This document shows positions 18,471 through 27,737 of a stretch of 64,000 nucleotides of DNA, in pieces; positions within the stretch are counted from its first letter, which is position 1, and each line of letters begins with the position of its first letter. The translations under genes were made by a program, and so were the position numbers. A model generated the notes under the pieces. That model saw nothing but the letters and a program-made list of their open reading frames with translations, searched no databases and had not been told where the DNA came from. Origin of the DNA: JAICYJ01 sp963766445 (lineage in GTDB: Bacteria; Actinomycetota; Thermoleophilia; Gaiellales; JAICJC01); assembly GCA_963766445.1 (NCBI GenBank), contig CAVXZW010000015.1, positions 124,001-188,000 on the forward strand, in the 5' to 3' direction.

Positions 18471-18885
18471 CTAGCGGTGCAGCAGCTGCCGCACGGGGCG
18501 CAGCCGCTCGCGCAGCGGGGCCGCGTCATCAGCCTGCATCCACACCAGCTCGCCGAGCACCCCGGCCGATAACCACGAGCAGCGCGACCACCGCCAGCGC
18601 GCTGGCGCCTTGCGGCGCCCGCGGGTCGAGCACGGCTGGAAAGCGGATGGCGGCGTCAGCCATCACCAGCGCCGCACCGAGGCCGGCCGTCGCGACCGCC
18701 AGCCCGCTGCGCGCATCCAGCCGTTCCGCGGCGTCGAGGTAGGCGAGGAACGCCGCGAACAGCAGCATCGCGGCTGCCAGCGCCGTCAGGTAGAAGGCGA
18801 TCAGGTTGTTGGGTGCGATCAGGCCGGCGGCGACCGCCAGCAGCGCACCGACGGTCGCGGTGCGTGGTGCTGATGTGATGGTCAT
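18471..18885 (-). CDS. Small four-helix membrane protein, unknown function (probable frameshift)
   Basis: I do not recognise this protein. From ATG 18885 it has four hydrophobic segments: TVGALLAVAAGLIAPNNLIAF, YLTALAAAMLLFAAFLAY, SGLAVATAGLGAALVMADAA, and ASALAVVALLVVI. The first frame stops at 18529. Shifting one base near 18565 gives a more convincing end (GVLGELVWMQADDAAPLRERLRPVRQLLHR) with a stop at 18471-18473. It converges with the L,D-transpeptidase and diverges from the hydrolase gene at 18970. Confidence 0.6.
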
Positions 18886-18969
18886 GCCCGTTCAGTTCGC
18901 GCAGGTGGCGGCGGATCCTGCTCCCTCGGTAGTCTGCGGCCGGAACTCGAACGCAAGGGAGTGACGACG

Positions 18970-19689
18970 ATGGGGCTTGGGAACGGACTGCGGCTGACGT
19001 GGGTTGGACACGCCACCTGGATCATGGAGACGCCCGGCGGCAAGCGGGTGCTGATCGATCCCTGGGTGACCGGCAACCCGGTCGTGCCCGACGAGCTGAA
19101 GGACCCCGGCCCGTTCGACGTGCTCCTGCTCACGCACGGGCACAACGACCACACCGGCGACGCCGTCGAGCTGGCGACCAGGCACACGCCCAAGGCCGTG
19201 CTGGCGATGATCGAGCTGGGCGACTACCTGGAGGCCAAGGGCGTCCAGAACGTGATCGGGTACAACAAGGGCGGCACCGCCGAGGCCGAGGGCCTCAGGT
19301 TCACGATGGTCGACGCCCGCCACTCGTCCAGCTTCACCCAGCCGGACGGAACGATCCTGCACACGGGCGACCCGAACGGCTACATCGTCACGCTGGAGGA
19401 CGGCCGGCGCGTGTACGTGGCCGGCGACACCTCCGTGTTCGGCGACATGGCGCTGATCGGCCGGCTGTACAAGCCCGACGTGGCGATCCTTCCGATCGGC
19501 GACTTCTTCACGATGGGCCCGTTCGAGGCTGCCGAGGCGATCCGGATGCTGGGCGTCAAGAAGGTCGTGCCGACGCACTACGGGACGTTCCCCGCGCTGC
19601 ACGGGACGCCCGACCAGCTGCGCCGGGAGGCGGCCGACGTGTCCGGGCTGGAGGTGCTCGACGTGGCTCCGGGCGGCACGGTCGAATGA
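18970..19689 (+). CDS. Metal-dependent hydrolase, UPF0173 (metallo-beta-lactamase fold)
   Basis: Cytoplasmic MBL-fold hydrolase of unknown substrate. The metal motif THGHNDHTGD (residues about 57-66), the GD of VYVAGDTSVFGDM, and the terminal His of VVPTHYGTFPAL are present, along with the opening LTWVGHATWIMETPGG typical of this UPF. The frame also opens at GTG 18961, but ATG 18970 has AAGGGAG 8 nt upstream. A TAGTCT box at 18930-18935 predicts a leader of about 28 nt, unlike the leaderless neighbours. The stop overlaps the next gene (ATGA). Confidence 0.87.
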   Translation: MGLGNGLRLTWVGHATWIMETPGGKRVLIDPWVTGNPVVPDELKDPGPFDVLLLTHGHNDHTGDAVELATRHTPKAVLAMIELGDYLEAKGVQNVIGYNKGGTAEAEGLRFTMVDARHSSSFTQPDGTILHTGDPNGYIVTLEDGRRVYVAGDTSVFGDMALIGRLYKPDVAILPIGDFFTMGPFEAAEAIRMLGVKKVVPTHYGTFPALHGTPDQLRREAADVSGLEVLDVAPGGTVE

Positions 19690-20556
19690 CCTTCTCGCTG
19701 GTCGCGTGCGACCTCGAGGCGCGGCAGTGGGGCGTGGCCGTGGCCTCGAAGTTCCCGTGCGTGGGGGCGGTGGTGCCGTGGGTGCGTGGCGACGTCGGCG
19801 CCATCGCCACGCAGGCGGCCGCCAACGTCAGCTACGGCCCGGACGGGCTCGAGCGGCTGGCGGCGGGCAGCAGCGCACAGGCCGCGCTGGACGCGTTGAC
19901 CGGAGCGGACGAGGGAACCGACGAGCGGCAGCTCGGCATCGTCGACGCGCAGGGCGGCAGCGCGACGCATACCGGCGCGCAACTGCATGGACTGGGCCGG
20001 CGGTCGAGCCGGTCCGGGCTTTGCCGCCCAGGGCAACATCCTGGCCGGCCCGCAGGTGGTCGACGCGCTGGTCGACACCTTCGCCGCGACCGGCGGATCG
20101 CTGGCCGACCGGATGGCCGCCGCGCTGCTTGCCGCCGACCGGGCGGGCGGCGATCGGCGCGGGCGCCAGGCGGCAGCGCTGGTCGTGCGCCAGACCGGCG
20201 CCGGCTACGGAGGGAACAACGACATCCTGATCGACCTGCGCGTGGACGACCACACCGATCCGGTGCCCGAGATGATCCGCATACTCGGCATCCACCAGCT
20301 GCTGTTCGGCAAGACCCCGGCCGAGGAGTTCCTGCCGCTGGAGGGGGAGCTGGCCGACGAGGTGTCACGCCTGCTCGCCGATCGCGGCTTCGACTCGCTC
20401 GATGCCTACGCCGGCGTCGAGAACCTGGAGGAGCGGATGTGGCCGGACGGCAGCCGCATCGACCCGGCGGTGCTGGAGATTCTGCGCGAGCTGAGCTCAG
20501 CCGTCGCGACGGTAAGGGTCGGCACCCTTCAGATAGACGCGCGAGCGGCTTCTTGA
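19686..20556 (+). CDS. DUF1028 protein, Ntn-hydrolase-like, with C-terminal PG-binding-like domain (one frameshift)
   Basis: Opens with MTFSLVACDLEARQWGVAVASKFPCVGAVVPW, the DUF1028 signature; Thr2 would be N-terminal after Met removal, as in Ntn hydrolases (inference). Near 19985 one extra base separates the first part from MDWAGGRAGPGFAAQGNIL and the rest. The C-terminal 60 residues (LLADRGFDSLDAYAGVENLEERMW, SRIDPAVLEILREL) resemble the small putative peptidoglycan-binding domain often attached to DUF1028. It is translationally coupled to the hydrolase upstream. Its 3' end overlaps the convergent mrp gene by up to 60 bases, so one of the two ends is probably mis-set by an indel. Confidence 0.82.
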
Positions 20557-21650
20557 TGCGCTCGGCGCCGCTGCGCGGGACGCAGCAGAACTGCCGGGCA
20601 TCCGCGCGACGGCCAGCTCGCGCACCGCCTTGGCGGTGGCGTTCTCCGGGCTCGGCCGAGCACCAGCGGCATGCCCTCGTCGGCGGTCACGCGCAGCCGC
20701 TCGTCCAGCGGCACCTGGCCCAGCAGCGGCACGCCCAGCTCGTCGGCCAGCTCCTGGCCGCCGCCCTGGCCGAACGGGTGCGTGACCTCGCCGCAGCAGC
20801 TGCAGACCAGGTGGCTCATGTTCTCGATCACGCCGGCCACCCGCATGCCCGTCTTCGACGCCACGTCCGCGGCCCGCCGCGCCACCTTCTGAGCCGCCGC
20901 CTGCGGCGTGGTCACGATCAGCAGGTCGGGCTCGGGCAGCAGCTGGCCCAGCGAGATCGAGATGTCGCCGGTGCCGGGAGGCATGTCCACCACCAGGTAG
21001 TCGAGCGCGCCCCAGTGGACGTCGGACAGGAACTGCTCGAGCGCGCGGTGCAGCATCGGGCCGCGCCACGGGATCGCGCCGTCGCCGTCGACGAAGAACC
21101 CGATCGACATGATCTTGAGGCCGTGGTTGACCGGCGGGATCATCATCTGGTCGACCGCCACCGGCCGCCGCGAGATGCCCAGCATGCGCGGCATCGAGTA
21201 GCCGTAGATGTCGGCGTCGACGACGCCCACCTCGGCGCCGTCCAGCGCCAGCGCCGCCGCCAGGTTGGCGGTCAGCGACGACTTGCCGACGCCGCCCTTG
21301 CCGGAGGCCACGGCGATCACCCGCGTCGACGGGTCCAGCGACAGCTTGCGCTCCTCGCCGGCGGACGCGCCCGGACAGCCGCTGCCGCAGCGCCGTGCGC
21401 TGCTCGGGGTCATCACGTCGAACGCCACCGCCACCGACTCGACCCCGTCGACCGCACCGACGTGCTCGCGAACCTGCTGCTCGAGGTTCGCCTTCATCGG
21501 GCAACCCGGTACCGTCAGCGCGATCGTCACCTCGACGCCGCTGCCGTCGATGGCAACGGCCCGCACCATGTCCAGCTCGACAACGCTGCGGCGGATCTCG
21601 GGATCGATGACGGCCACCAGCGCCGTCCGCACATCCTGCTCGGAAACCAT
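20497..21650 (-). CDS. mrp: Mrp/NBP35-family P-loop ATPase, Fe-S cluster carrier (frameshifts)
   Basis: Scaffold/carrier ATPase for Fe-S cluster delivery. It has an N-terminal MIP18-like domain (VIDPEIRRSVVELDMVRAV, VPGCPMK), the Walker A region ASGKGGVGKSSLTANLA, VVDADIYGYSMPRMLG, DYLVVDMPPGTGD, and the C-terminal CxxC-like SHLVCSCCGEVTHPFG. Two compensating indels lie near 21365-21410 (alternate frame reads MTPEQRTALRQRLSGR). One more near 20655 shifts the end to SPENATAKAVRELAVARM and a stop at 20497; unshifted it would stop at 20529. The start ATG 21650 has a TACCAT box 6 nt upstream. Confidence 0.88.
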
Positions 21651-21656
21651 GGCAGG

Positions 21657-21662
21657 ATGGTA
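21657..21662 (-). promoter_or_regulatory. -10 box (TACCAT) of mrp, leaderless type
   Basis: The box lies 6 nt before the mrp ATG on the minus strand. It is back-to-back with the ABC gene's box at 21679-21684; the two start codons are only 39 bp apart. Confidence 0.5.
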
Positions 21663-21678
21663 GCCCCGACCGGATTGC

Positions 21679-21684
21679 TACGGT
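21679..21684 (+). promoter_or_regulatory. -10 box (TACGGT) of the ABC exporter operon, leaderless type
   Basis: TACGGT lies 5 nt before the ATG at 21690, with no ribosome-binding site. Confidence 0.5.
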
Positions 21685-21689
21685 GAGCC

Positions 21690-23396
21690 ATGATCGCGAT
21701 CGAGGCACGCGAGCTGCGAAAGACCTTCCCGGTCAGGCGAGGCGAGCCGGTCGAGGCGGTGGCCGGCATCAGCTTCGCGGTGGAGGCGGGCGAACGGCTG
21801 GCCTACATCGGGCCCAACGGCGCCGGCAAGTCGACCTCGATCAAGATGCTGACCGGCATCCTCCACCCCACCAGCGGCGATGCGGCCGTGCTGGGGATCG
21901 TGCCCTGGAAGAAGCGTCGCGAGCTGGCCGCGCGGATCGGCACGCTGTTCGGCCAGCGGTCGCAGCTCTGGTACCAGCTGACCCCGCGCCAGACGTTCGG
22001 CCTGCTGGGCCGCATCTACCGGATCCCCGCCGACGAGGAGCGTCGCCGGCTGGCCCGGCTGGGCGAGCTGCTCGACGCCACCCAGCTGTTCGACCAGCCC
22101 GTGCGCGGGCTGTCGCTGGGTCAGCGGATGCGGTGCGAGCTGGTGGCCAGCATGCTGCACGCGCCGGAGGTGCTGTTCCTGGACGAGCCCACGATCGGGC
22201 TCGACCTGGTGGCGAAGGCGCGCTTCCGCGACCTGATCGTGCGCATCAACGAGGAGCAGGGCACCACCATCCTGCTGACGTCGCACGACGTCTCCGACAT
22301 CGAGCAGGTGGCCCGGCGGGTGATCGTGATCAACCATGGACGGCTGATCTACGACGACCGCGTGTCGGTGATGCGCCGCGCGCTGCTCGGCACCAAGATG
22401 CTGGACGTGCGCTTCGAGCAGCCGCCCGCGAGCGTCGAGGTGGAGGGCGCGCGGCTGGTGAAGCTCTCCGGCGCCGGCGCGAAGCTGGTGGTCGACACCG
22501 GCCGGCGGCCGATCCGGAGCGTCCTGGACGACCTGCTCGACCGCTACGACGTGGTCGACATCTCGGTGGCCGACCCGCCGCTCGAGGAGATCGTCTCCCA
22601 CATCTACGCGAGGCCGCGTGTGAACCCGTACCTGGCCGGCTGGCGGCTCGGCTTCCTGCGCACCATCCGCTCGCCCGGCGACATGTCGGTGCGGATCGGC
22701 TTCTTCGCGATCATCCTGGTCGTGATGACGGCGCTGTGGACGGCCGCGGTCGATGCCAACGGCGGCTCGCTGCATGGCTACACCCGCACGTCGCTGCTCT
22801 GGTACGTGTTTGCCGCGCAGACAGCGGTGCTGGGCGTGCGGCCGCGCTCGGTCGAGGAGATCGGCGACGAGATCGGCAGCGGCACCGTGGCCGTGCAGAT
22901 GCTGCGGCCGGTGTCGGTGGTGGGTCTGCGCATGTCGATCGACATGGGCGAGGCCTGCGCCCGCCTGATCGCCTCGTTCACGGTGGGCGCGCTGATCACC
23001 TGGCTGTTCGTGGGCGCACCGCCGTCGCTGCCGGCGCTGGCGCTGGCGGCGCCCGCGGTGGTGCTGGGCTGCGCCGCCAACATCGCATCCAGCCACGCCT
23101 TCGGCGGCATCGCGTTCTGGCTGCTGGACGCGAAGGCGTCGTGGTTCTTCTTCCAGAAGCTGGTGTTCCTGCCCGGCGGCATGCTGATCCCGCTGGAGCT
23201 GCTGCCGCGACCGCTGGAGCTGATCAGCTTCGCGCTGCCGTTCGCGACGATGGCCTACGTGCCGGGACGGATCGCCTCCGGCCACCCCGATCCGCTGCTG
23301 CTGCTCTGGCAGCTGGGCTGGCTGGCCGCGCTGCTTGGGATGGCCGGAGCCGTGTTCGCCGCCGGCGAGCGGCGGCTGCAGGTGATGGGCGGATGA
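21690..23396 (+). CDS. ABC-2 exporter ATPase joined to first permease (probably two genes merged by an indel)
   Basis: Residues 1-310 are an ABC ATPase of the COG4586 type: Walker A GPNGAGKS, signature LSLGQRMR, Walker B VLFLDEPT, switch His in TSHD. Residues 311-568 are a six-helix ABC-2 permease starting VNPYLAGWRLGFLRT. In related systems (ATPase plus two permeases) these are separate proteins. Here the junction carries a GTGA (22620-22623): an in-frame GTG start for the permease overlaps a TGA in the +1 frame, exactly the overlap style of this genome. A one-base indel just before it near 22605 would fuse two genes artificially. The transported substrate is unknown. Confidence 0.82.
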   Translation: MIAIEARELRKTFPVRRGEPVEAVAGISFAVEAGERLAYIGPNGAGKSTSIKMLTGILHPTSGDAAVLGIVPWKKRRELAARIGTLFGQRSQLWYQLTPRQTFGLLGRIYRIPADEERRRLARLGELLDATQLFDQPVRGLSLGQRMRCELVASMLHAPEVLFLDEPTIGLDLVAKARFRDLIVRINEEQGTTILLTSHDVSDIEQVARRVIVINHGRLIYDDRVSVMRRALLGTKMLDVRFEQPPASVEVEGARLVKLSGAGAKLVVDTGRRPIRSVLDDLLDRYDVVDISVADPPLEEIVSHIYARPRVNPYLAGWRLGFLRTIRSPGDMSVRIGFFAIILVVMTALWTAAVDANGGSLHGYTRTSLLWYVFAAQTAVLGVRPRSVEEIGDEIGSGTVAVQMLRPVSVVGLRMSIDMGEACARLIASFTVGALITWLFVGAPPSLPALALAAPAVVLGCAANIASSHAFGGIAFWLLDAKASWFFFQKLVFLPGGMLIPLELLPRPLELISFALPFATMAYVPGRIASGHPDPLLLLWQLGWLAALLGMAGAVFAAGERRLQVMGG

Positions 23397-24160
23397 CGGC
23401 CGTCGCCGCCACCCTGCGCACGGCGGTCGCCAACGGCCTCGCCAATCGCAACTCGTTCTGGTTCCAGGTGTCGCTGATGGTGGCCAACGACATCACCTGG
23501 ATCATCTTCTGGGTGCTGTTCTTCCACGAGGTCGGCAACCTCCGCGGCTGGGATGCCCACGACGTGATCGTGCTGTTCTCGATCCTGCTGACCACGGCCG
23601 GCGTTGCGCTCGGCCTGTGCGCGAACAGCCGCAAGATCGGCCAGCTGTCCGCCGACGGCGCGCTCGACGAGACGCTGACGCTGCCGGTGCCGCCGCTCGC
23701 GCACCTGCTCAGCACCCGCGTCGACGCGGCCAACACCGGTGACCTGCTGCTGGGCCCGGTGGTGTTCCTGCTGGCCGGAAACCCCAGCCCGGAGCGGGCG
23801 GCGATGTTCCTGTTCGGGGTGGTCGCGGGCTCGGTGGTGCTGATCGGGTTCCTGGTCGCCTGCGGGTCGCTGACGCTGTTCGTGGGCGGCCGCGGCGAGC
23901 AGGCCGACCTCGGCTTCAACGCGATCCTGATCTTCGCCAGCTATCCGCTCGACCTGTTCGGGGGCGCCACCAAGATGCTGCTGTTCACAGCCGTGCCGGC
24001 CGCCTTCGTGACCGGGGTGCCGGCCCGGCTGGTGCGCAACTTCGACACCCCCGAGGCGTTGCTGATGGTGGCGGTGGCGGCGCTGTTCGCCCTGATCGGG
24101 TGGGGCACGTTCCACCTCGGCCTGCGGCACTACAGCTCGGGGTCGATCTGGATCAGGTGA
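23393..24160 (+). CDS. ABC-2 exporter permease, second subunit
   Basis: Membrane subunit of the ABC-2 exporter, 255 residues with about six hydrophobic segments (for example DITWIIFWVLFFHEVGNL, VIVLFSILLTTAGVALGL, AAMFLFGVVAGSVVLIGFLVACGSL). It matches the COG3694-like partner permease that normally accompanies the COG4586/4587 pair. ATG 23393 overlaps the upstream stop (ATGA), and its stop overlaps the azlC start (GTGA), so the exporter and azlCD appear to be one transcript. Confidence 0.82.
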   Translation: MTAVAATLRTAVANGLANRNSFWFQVSLMVANDITWIIFWVLFFHEVGNLRGWDAHDVIVLFSILLTTAGVALGLCANSRKIGQLSADGALDETLTLPVPPLAHLLSTRVDAANTGDLLLGPVVFLLAGNPSPERAAMFLFGVVAGSVVLIGFLVACGSLTLFVGGRGEQADLGFNAILIFASYPLDLFGGATKMLLFTAVPAAFVTGVPARLVRNFDTPEALLMVAVAALFALIGWGTFHLGLRHYSSGSIWIR

Positions 24161-24837
24161 ACGCACCAGAGCGGCGCGAGATCACCCGCAGGGCGCTCGC
24201 GATCGGAGCGGCGACGGGCATCTACGGCATCTCGTTCGGGGTGCTGTCGGTGGCGGCCGGCCTCAGCCCGGCCCAGACCTGCGCGATGTCGCTGCTCGTG
24301 TTCACCGGCGCGTCGCAGTTCGCGACGGTCGGCGTGATCGCCGCCGGTGGATCGGCGGCCGCCGCGCTGGCCCCGGCGCTGCTGCTGGCCGCGCGCAACG
24401 GCGTGTACGGGCTGTCGCTGGTGCCGGTGCTGCGAGGCCGGCTGGGCAGCCGCGCGCTGCAGGCCCAGCTGGTGATCGACGAGTCGACGGCCATGGCGCG
24501 CGCGCAGGACGAGGTCTCCGCCGCCCACCATGCGTTCCTCGCCACCGGCCTCAGCGTGTTCCTGTTCTGGAACCTGGGCACGCTTGCCGGCGCGATCGCC
24601 GGCAGCGGTCTCGGCGACCCGCGGCGGCTGGGGCTGGATGCGATGTTCCCGGCGGCGTTCCTGGCACTGCTGGCGCCGCAGCTGCGCCGCCCGGGCGCAC
24701 CGATCGCGGCCGTCTCCGGCGCGCTGCTGGCGACGGCCCTGGTGCCGTTCACGCAGGTCGGCGTACCGATCCTGTTCTCCGCGTTCGGCGTGATCCCGGG
24801 CCTGATAGTGCTGCGCCGCGCGCAGTCCGCCGCATGA
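24157..24837 (+). CDS. azlC: AzlC-family branched-chain amino acid exporter, large subunit
   Basis: Predicted inner-membrane permease that exports branched-chain amino acids together with AzlD. Features are the family opening ALAIGAATGIYGISFGVLSVAAGLSPAQTCAMSLLVFTGASQFATVGV and AARNGVYGLSLVPVLRG, with about six helices over 226 residues. GTG 24157 overlaps the ABC permease stop. The stop overlaps azlD (ATGA), supporting a two-subunit complex. Confidence 0.87.
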   Translation: MNAPERREITRRALAIGAATGIYGISFGVLSVAAGLSPAQTCAMSLLVFTGASQFATVGVIAAGGSAAAALAPALLLAARNGVYGLSLVPVLRGRLGSRALQAQLVIDESTAMARAQDEVSAAHHAFLATGLSVFLFWNLGTLAGAIAGSGLGDPRRLGLDAMFPAAFLALLAPQLRRPGAPIAAVSGALLATALVPFTQVGVPILFSAFGVIPGLIVLRRAQSAA

Positions 24838-25130
24838 GCTGGACAGCACTGCTGGTGCTGGCGGCCGGCGCCTACGTGTTGAAGGCGGTGGGGCCGCTCG
24901 TGGTCGGGAACCGCCAGCTGCCCGCCGACGTGACGCAGGCGCTGGAGCTCCTGAGCGTGCCGCTGGTGGCCGCCCTGGTGGCCGTGCAGACGCTGGACGG
25001 CGGCGGCAAGCTGGTGCTCGATGCGCGGGTGCCGGCGCTGGCAGTTGCGGCCGTGCTGGTCTGGCGGAAGGCGCCGTTTCCGGTGGTGCTGATCGCCGCC
25101 GCCGCCACGGCAGCGCTGCTGAGGCTGTGA
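24834..25130 (+). CDS. azlD: AzlD-family branched-chain amino acid exporter, small subunit
   Basis: Small partner of AzlC, 98 residues with three to four helices (SWTALLVLAAGAYVLKAVGPLVVG, LELLSVPLVAALVAVQTL, ALAVAAVLVWRKAPFPVVLIAAAATAALLRL). The pattern YxxKxxGP near residue 15 and the WRKAPF loop are typical of the family. It directly follows azlC with a 4-base overlap. Confidence 0.85.
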   Translation: MSWTALLVLAAGAYVLKAVGPLVVGNRQLPADVTQALELLSVPLVAALVAVQTLDGGGKLVLDARVPALAVAAVLVWRKAPFPVVLIAAAATAALLRL

Positions 25131-25143
25131 GATCGTTCTGGCC

Positions 25144-25589
25144 GTGGACGTCGACGTGGTCACCGAGATCGAGATCGACCGGCCACGTGAGCGGGTGGCG
25201 GAGTATGCGGCCGACCCGGACAACGCGGTCGAGTGGTACGCGAACATCGACGCGGTCGAGTGGCGCTCATCGCCACCGGCCGAGATCGGTTCGGACATCG
25301 CGTTCACCGCGCGCTTTCTGGGCGGAGCCTGACCTACACGTATCGCATCATCGAGCTGGTCGCCGGCGAGCGGCTGGTGATGTCAGCCGCCGAGGGGCCG
25401 TTCCCGATGGAGACGACGTACACCTGGCGCGACACGCCGGACGGCGGCACCCGGATGACGCTGCGAAACCGCGGCCGGCCCAGGGGCTTCGTCGGGGTGG
25501 CATCGCCGCTGATGGCGCGCTCGATGCGCCGCGCCAACATCAAGGATCTGCGGCAGCTGAAGGCGATCCTGGAAGCCGAACCGCGCTAA
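25144..25589 (+). CDS. SRPBCC-family (START-like) protein (one frameshift)
   Basis: Small lipid- or hydrophobic-ligand-binding fold protein of unknown ligand. The N-terminal half reads VVTEIEIDRPRERVAEYAADPDNAVEWYANIDAVEW, the classic SRPBCC opening. Near 25325 the frame changes to SLTYTYRIIELVAGERLVMSAAEGPFPMETTYTW, the central strands, ending with the long C-terminal helix (SMRRANIKDLRQLKAILEA). About 148 residues after reconstruction. It ends overlapping the convergent IMPase-like gene by 4 bases. Confidence 0.78.
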
Positions 25590-26395
25590 CCCCAGAGCAG
25601 GGCCGACAGCTGGTCGGCCATCGGCTGGTCGCGCGCCGCCACCACGTGCGCGCGCGTGGACAGGTCGAGCGGCATCGCCGCCGGCCCGCGGGTCTCGATG
25701 TGGGCACCGGACTCGCGCACGATCAGCGCTGCGGCGGCGATGTCGACCGACCGTGACGGCTTCAGCGAGGCCACGCCGTCCAGCCGTCCGTCGGCCAGCT
25801 GGCACAGCGCCAGCGCCAGCGCGCCCAGCACGCGGATGCGGCCGACGTGGCCGTCGAGCCGGGCCGACGCGTCCGCGATCAGGGCGGCGTTGGTGGCCTC
25901 GAAGTCCACGATGCCGAGCCGCGCCTTGGGTCGCACGCCGCCCAGCGGCCGGCCGTTCACCGTTGCGCCCTCCCCCGCCGTCGCCACCCACTCCTCCCCG
26001 CTGCCGAGGTCGAGCACGTAGCCGAAGCGCACGTCGTCGACGGTCGGCCCGTCCGCGAACGCGATCGAGATGCAGTAGAAGGGCAGGCAGCGCTTGGCGT
26101 TGAGCGAGCCGTCGATCGGATCGACGACGACCACCCAGGGGCTCTCGTCGTCGCCGAATCGCCGCTCGCCCAGCTCCTCGGACACGAGCCGGAAGGAGAT
26201 CCCGCGGTCGGCCAGCTGCTCGAGCCGCGTCACCGCAAGCCGCTCGGCGCCGTCGTCGATCGCCGTCGTGTCGTCGCCGCCCTTGCCCTGGCCGATCACC
26301 GGCTCGCGGTCATCCCGGGTCGGCAGCTGCAGCAGCAGCCCGCGCACGTCGGCGGCAACGGTCTGGCAGAACTCGAGCCAGCCGCGGTCGGTCAC
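25586..26395 (-). CDS. Inositol monophosphatase-family phosphatase
   Basis: Mg-dependent sugar- or nucleotide-phosphatase. Metal-site motifs are FRLVSEELG (the EE pair near residue 73), VVVVDPIDGSLNAKR near residue 90, and the C-terminal SRSVDIAAAALIVRESGA, where the usual Trp before Asp is replaced by Val. At 269 residues it fits the family. Substrate is not predictable: inositol phosphate, fructose-1,6-bisphosphate or 3'-phosphoadenosine 5'-phosphate are all possible. Its ATG at 26395 overlaps the stop of the DUF1015 gene, so the two are co-translated. Confidence 0.83.
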   Translation of the reverse strand: MTDRGWLEFCQTVAADVRGLLLQLPTRDDREPVIGQGKGGDDTTAIDDGAERLAVTRLEQLADRGISFRLVSEELGERRFGDDESPWVVVVDPIDGSLNAKRCLPFYCISIAFADGPTVDDVRFGYVLDLGSGEEWVATAGEGATVNGRPLGGVRPKARLGIVDFEATNAALIADASARLDGHVGRIRVLGALALALCQLADGRLDGVASLKPSRSVDIAAAALIVRESGAHIETRGPAAMPLDLSTRAHVVAARDQPMADQLSALLWG

Positions 26396-27685
26396 TCGGC
26401 GGCGAGCGGATTCAGCAGGAAGCCGGTCGCGAGCTTGGGGAAGAAGTAGGTCGACTTCTGCGGCATCACGCGCCCCGCCGCCGCAACCGCCTGCACCTGC
26501 TCGACCGTGGGCGCGCGCAGCAGGAAGGCGCTGCCGGCCTCGCCCGAATCGACCAGGGCCGTGGCCGTGTCCAGGCCGCGCACGTATCGCACCTGGTCGG
26601 TGGTCAGGAACTGGTCGCCGTCAAGGCCCAGCAGCGGCGCCAGCACCAGCGCCTCGAGCACGGCGGCGTCGATGGCGCGCAGCGCCTTGGGTGCGCCCGG
26701 CATCGCCATCATCACCGTGCTCGTGTCCTTCACCTGGGCGATCAGCGCCGGCTGGTCATTGCCGCGCCAGAGCGCGAAGGCGACCGTGGCCGGGTCGATC
26801 GCGTTCAGCTGCAGACTCGACCTGGGCGGGCGACGTGCCGGCCGGCAGCTCGCGCACGGCGAAGGCGGCCAGGAAGCGCGGGTCGACCTCGCGCCGCGCC
26901 ATCACCACGCGGTGGGTGGGGTAGATGGCCAGCCCCTCGCCGTGCAGGTTGGCGAGGTACATCAGCACGAAGTCGTAGGGCTGGTCGCCGGCCGGGTCGC
27001 CGTCGCGCTCGCGCTGCTCGTCCCGGTAGGCCAGCGCCGTCTCGTAGCGGTGATGGCCGTCGGCGATCAGGATCTCGCGGTCGCCCAGCGCCGCCTGCGC
27101 GGCCGCGACCGCCTCTGGCCGATCGACGCGCCAGAAGCGGTGCTGGGTGTCGTCGCCGTCGGTGGCCTGCATGTCGGGCGGGCGATCGGCGGCGGGTGCA
27201 AGCGCCGCGCGCGGCCGGCCGTCCGGGTCGTCGTAGAGCGCAAAGATCGGCGAGGTGTTGGTGCGGGTGGCGCGGAGCAGGTCGAGCCGCCCCTGCCGGG
27301 CGTGCGCGTGCGTGCGCTCGTGAGGGCGCACACGACCCTCCTCGTACGGGGACAGCCGCACCGCCGAGAAGAATCCCGCGCGGCTGCGGTCGACGCCGTC
27401 GGGCCCGGTGAACCGCTGCTCGTGCCACCACAGCGCCGGCTCGGCGTCGCGGACCAGCACGCCGTCACGCCGCCACTCGTGCAGCAGCTGCGCGGCGGTC
27501 TGGGCCGTGTCGGGCAGCTCCAGCCGCACGACGTTGTGATCGTTGCGGCGCAGCAGCGCCTCGCGGTCGGCCGGCGAGATCACGTCGTAGGGCGGCGCGA
27601 CGACCTCGTCCAGCGGGTAGCGACCGGCGTCGTAGCGCAGCGCTCGCAGCGGCTCCAGGGCGGTGCCTGTGACGGTGTCGGTCAT
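26392..27685 (-). CDS. DUF1015 family protein (one frameshift)
   Basis: Conserved protein of unknown function (COG4198). The N-terminal part shows ALRYDAGRYPLDEVVAPPYDVISPADREAL, the signature opening, then GHHRYETALAYRDEQ near residue 215 and VLMYLANLHGEGLAIYPTHRVV. Near 26815 the frame changes after AGTSPAQVES to a frame reading LNAIDPATVAFALWRGNDQPALI and KDTSTVMMAMPGAPKALRAIDAAVLE, ending PQKSTYFFPKLATGFLLNPL. About 430 residues in total, normal for the family. It is led by a TAGACT box 11 nt before the ATG. Confidence 0.82.
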
Positions 27686-27696
27686 CGGTGCCGGTC

Positions 27697-27702
27697 AGTC
27701 TA
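27697..27702 (-). promoter_or_regulatory. -10 box (TAGACT) of the DUF1015 gene
   Basis: TAGACT on the minus strand lies 11 nt before the ATG at 27685, leaving a leader of only a few bases. Confidence 0.5.
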
Positions 27703-27722
27703 GTCGCGCCCGGCCGGTGGAA

Positions 27723-27728
27723 TAGACT
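27723..27728 (+). promoter_or_regulatory. -10 box (TAGACT) of the OB-HD gene, leaderless type
   Basis: TAGACT lies 9 nt before the ATG at 27738, divergent from the DUF1015 promoter 20 bp away. Confidence 0.55.
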
Positions 27729-27737
27729 CACCCGGCG

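Noticed and set aside
21683..24160. 825-codon plus-strand frame spanning the ABC genes
   Set aside because: Only its 3' part from 23393 is real (second permease); the rest is the +1 shadow of the ATPase-permease gene.
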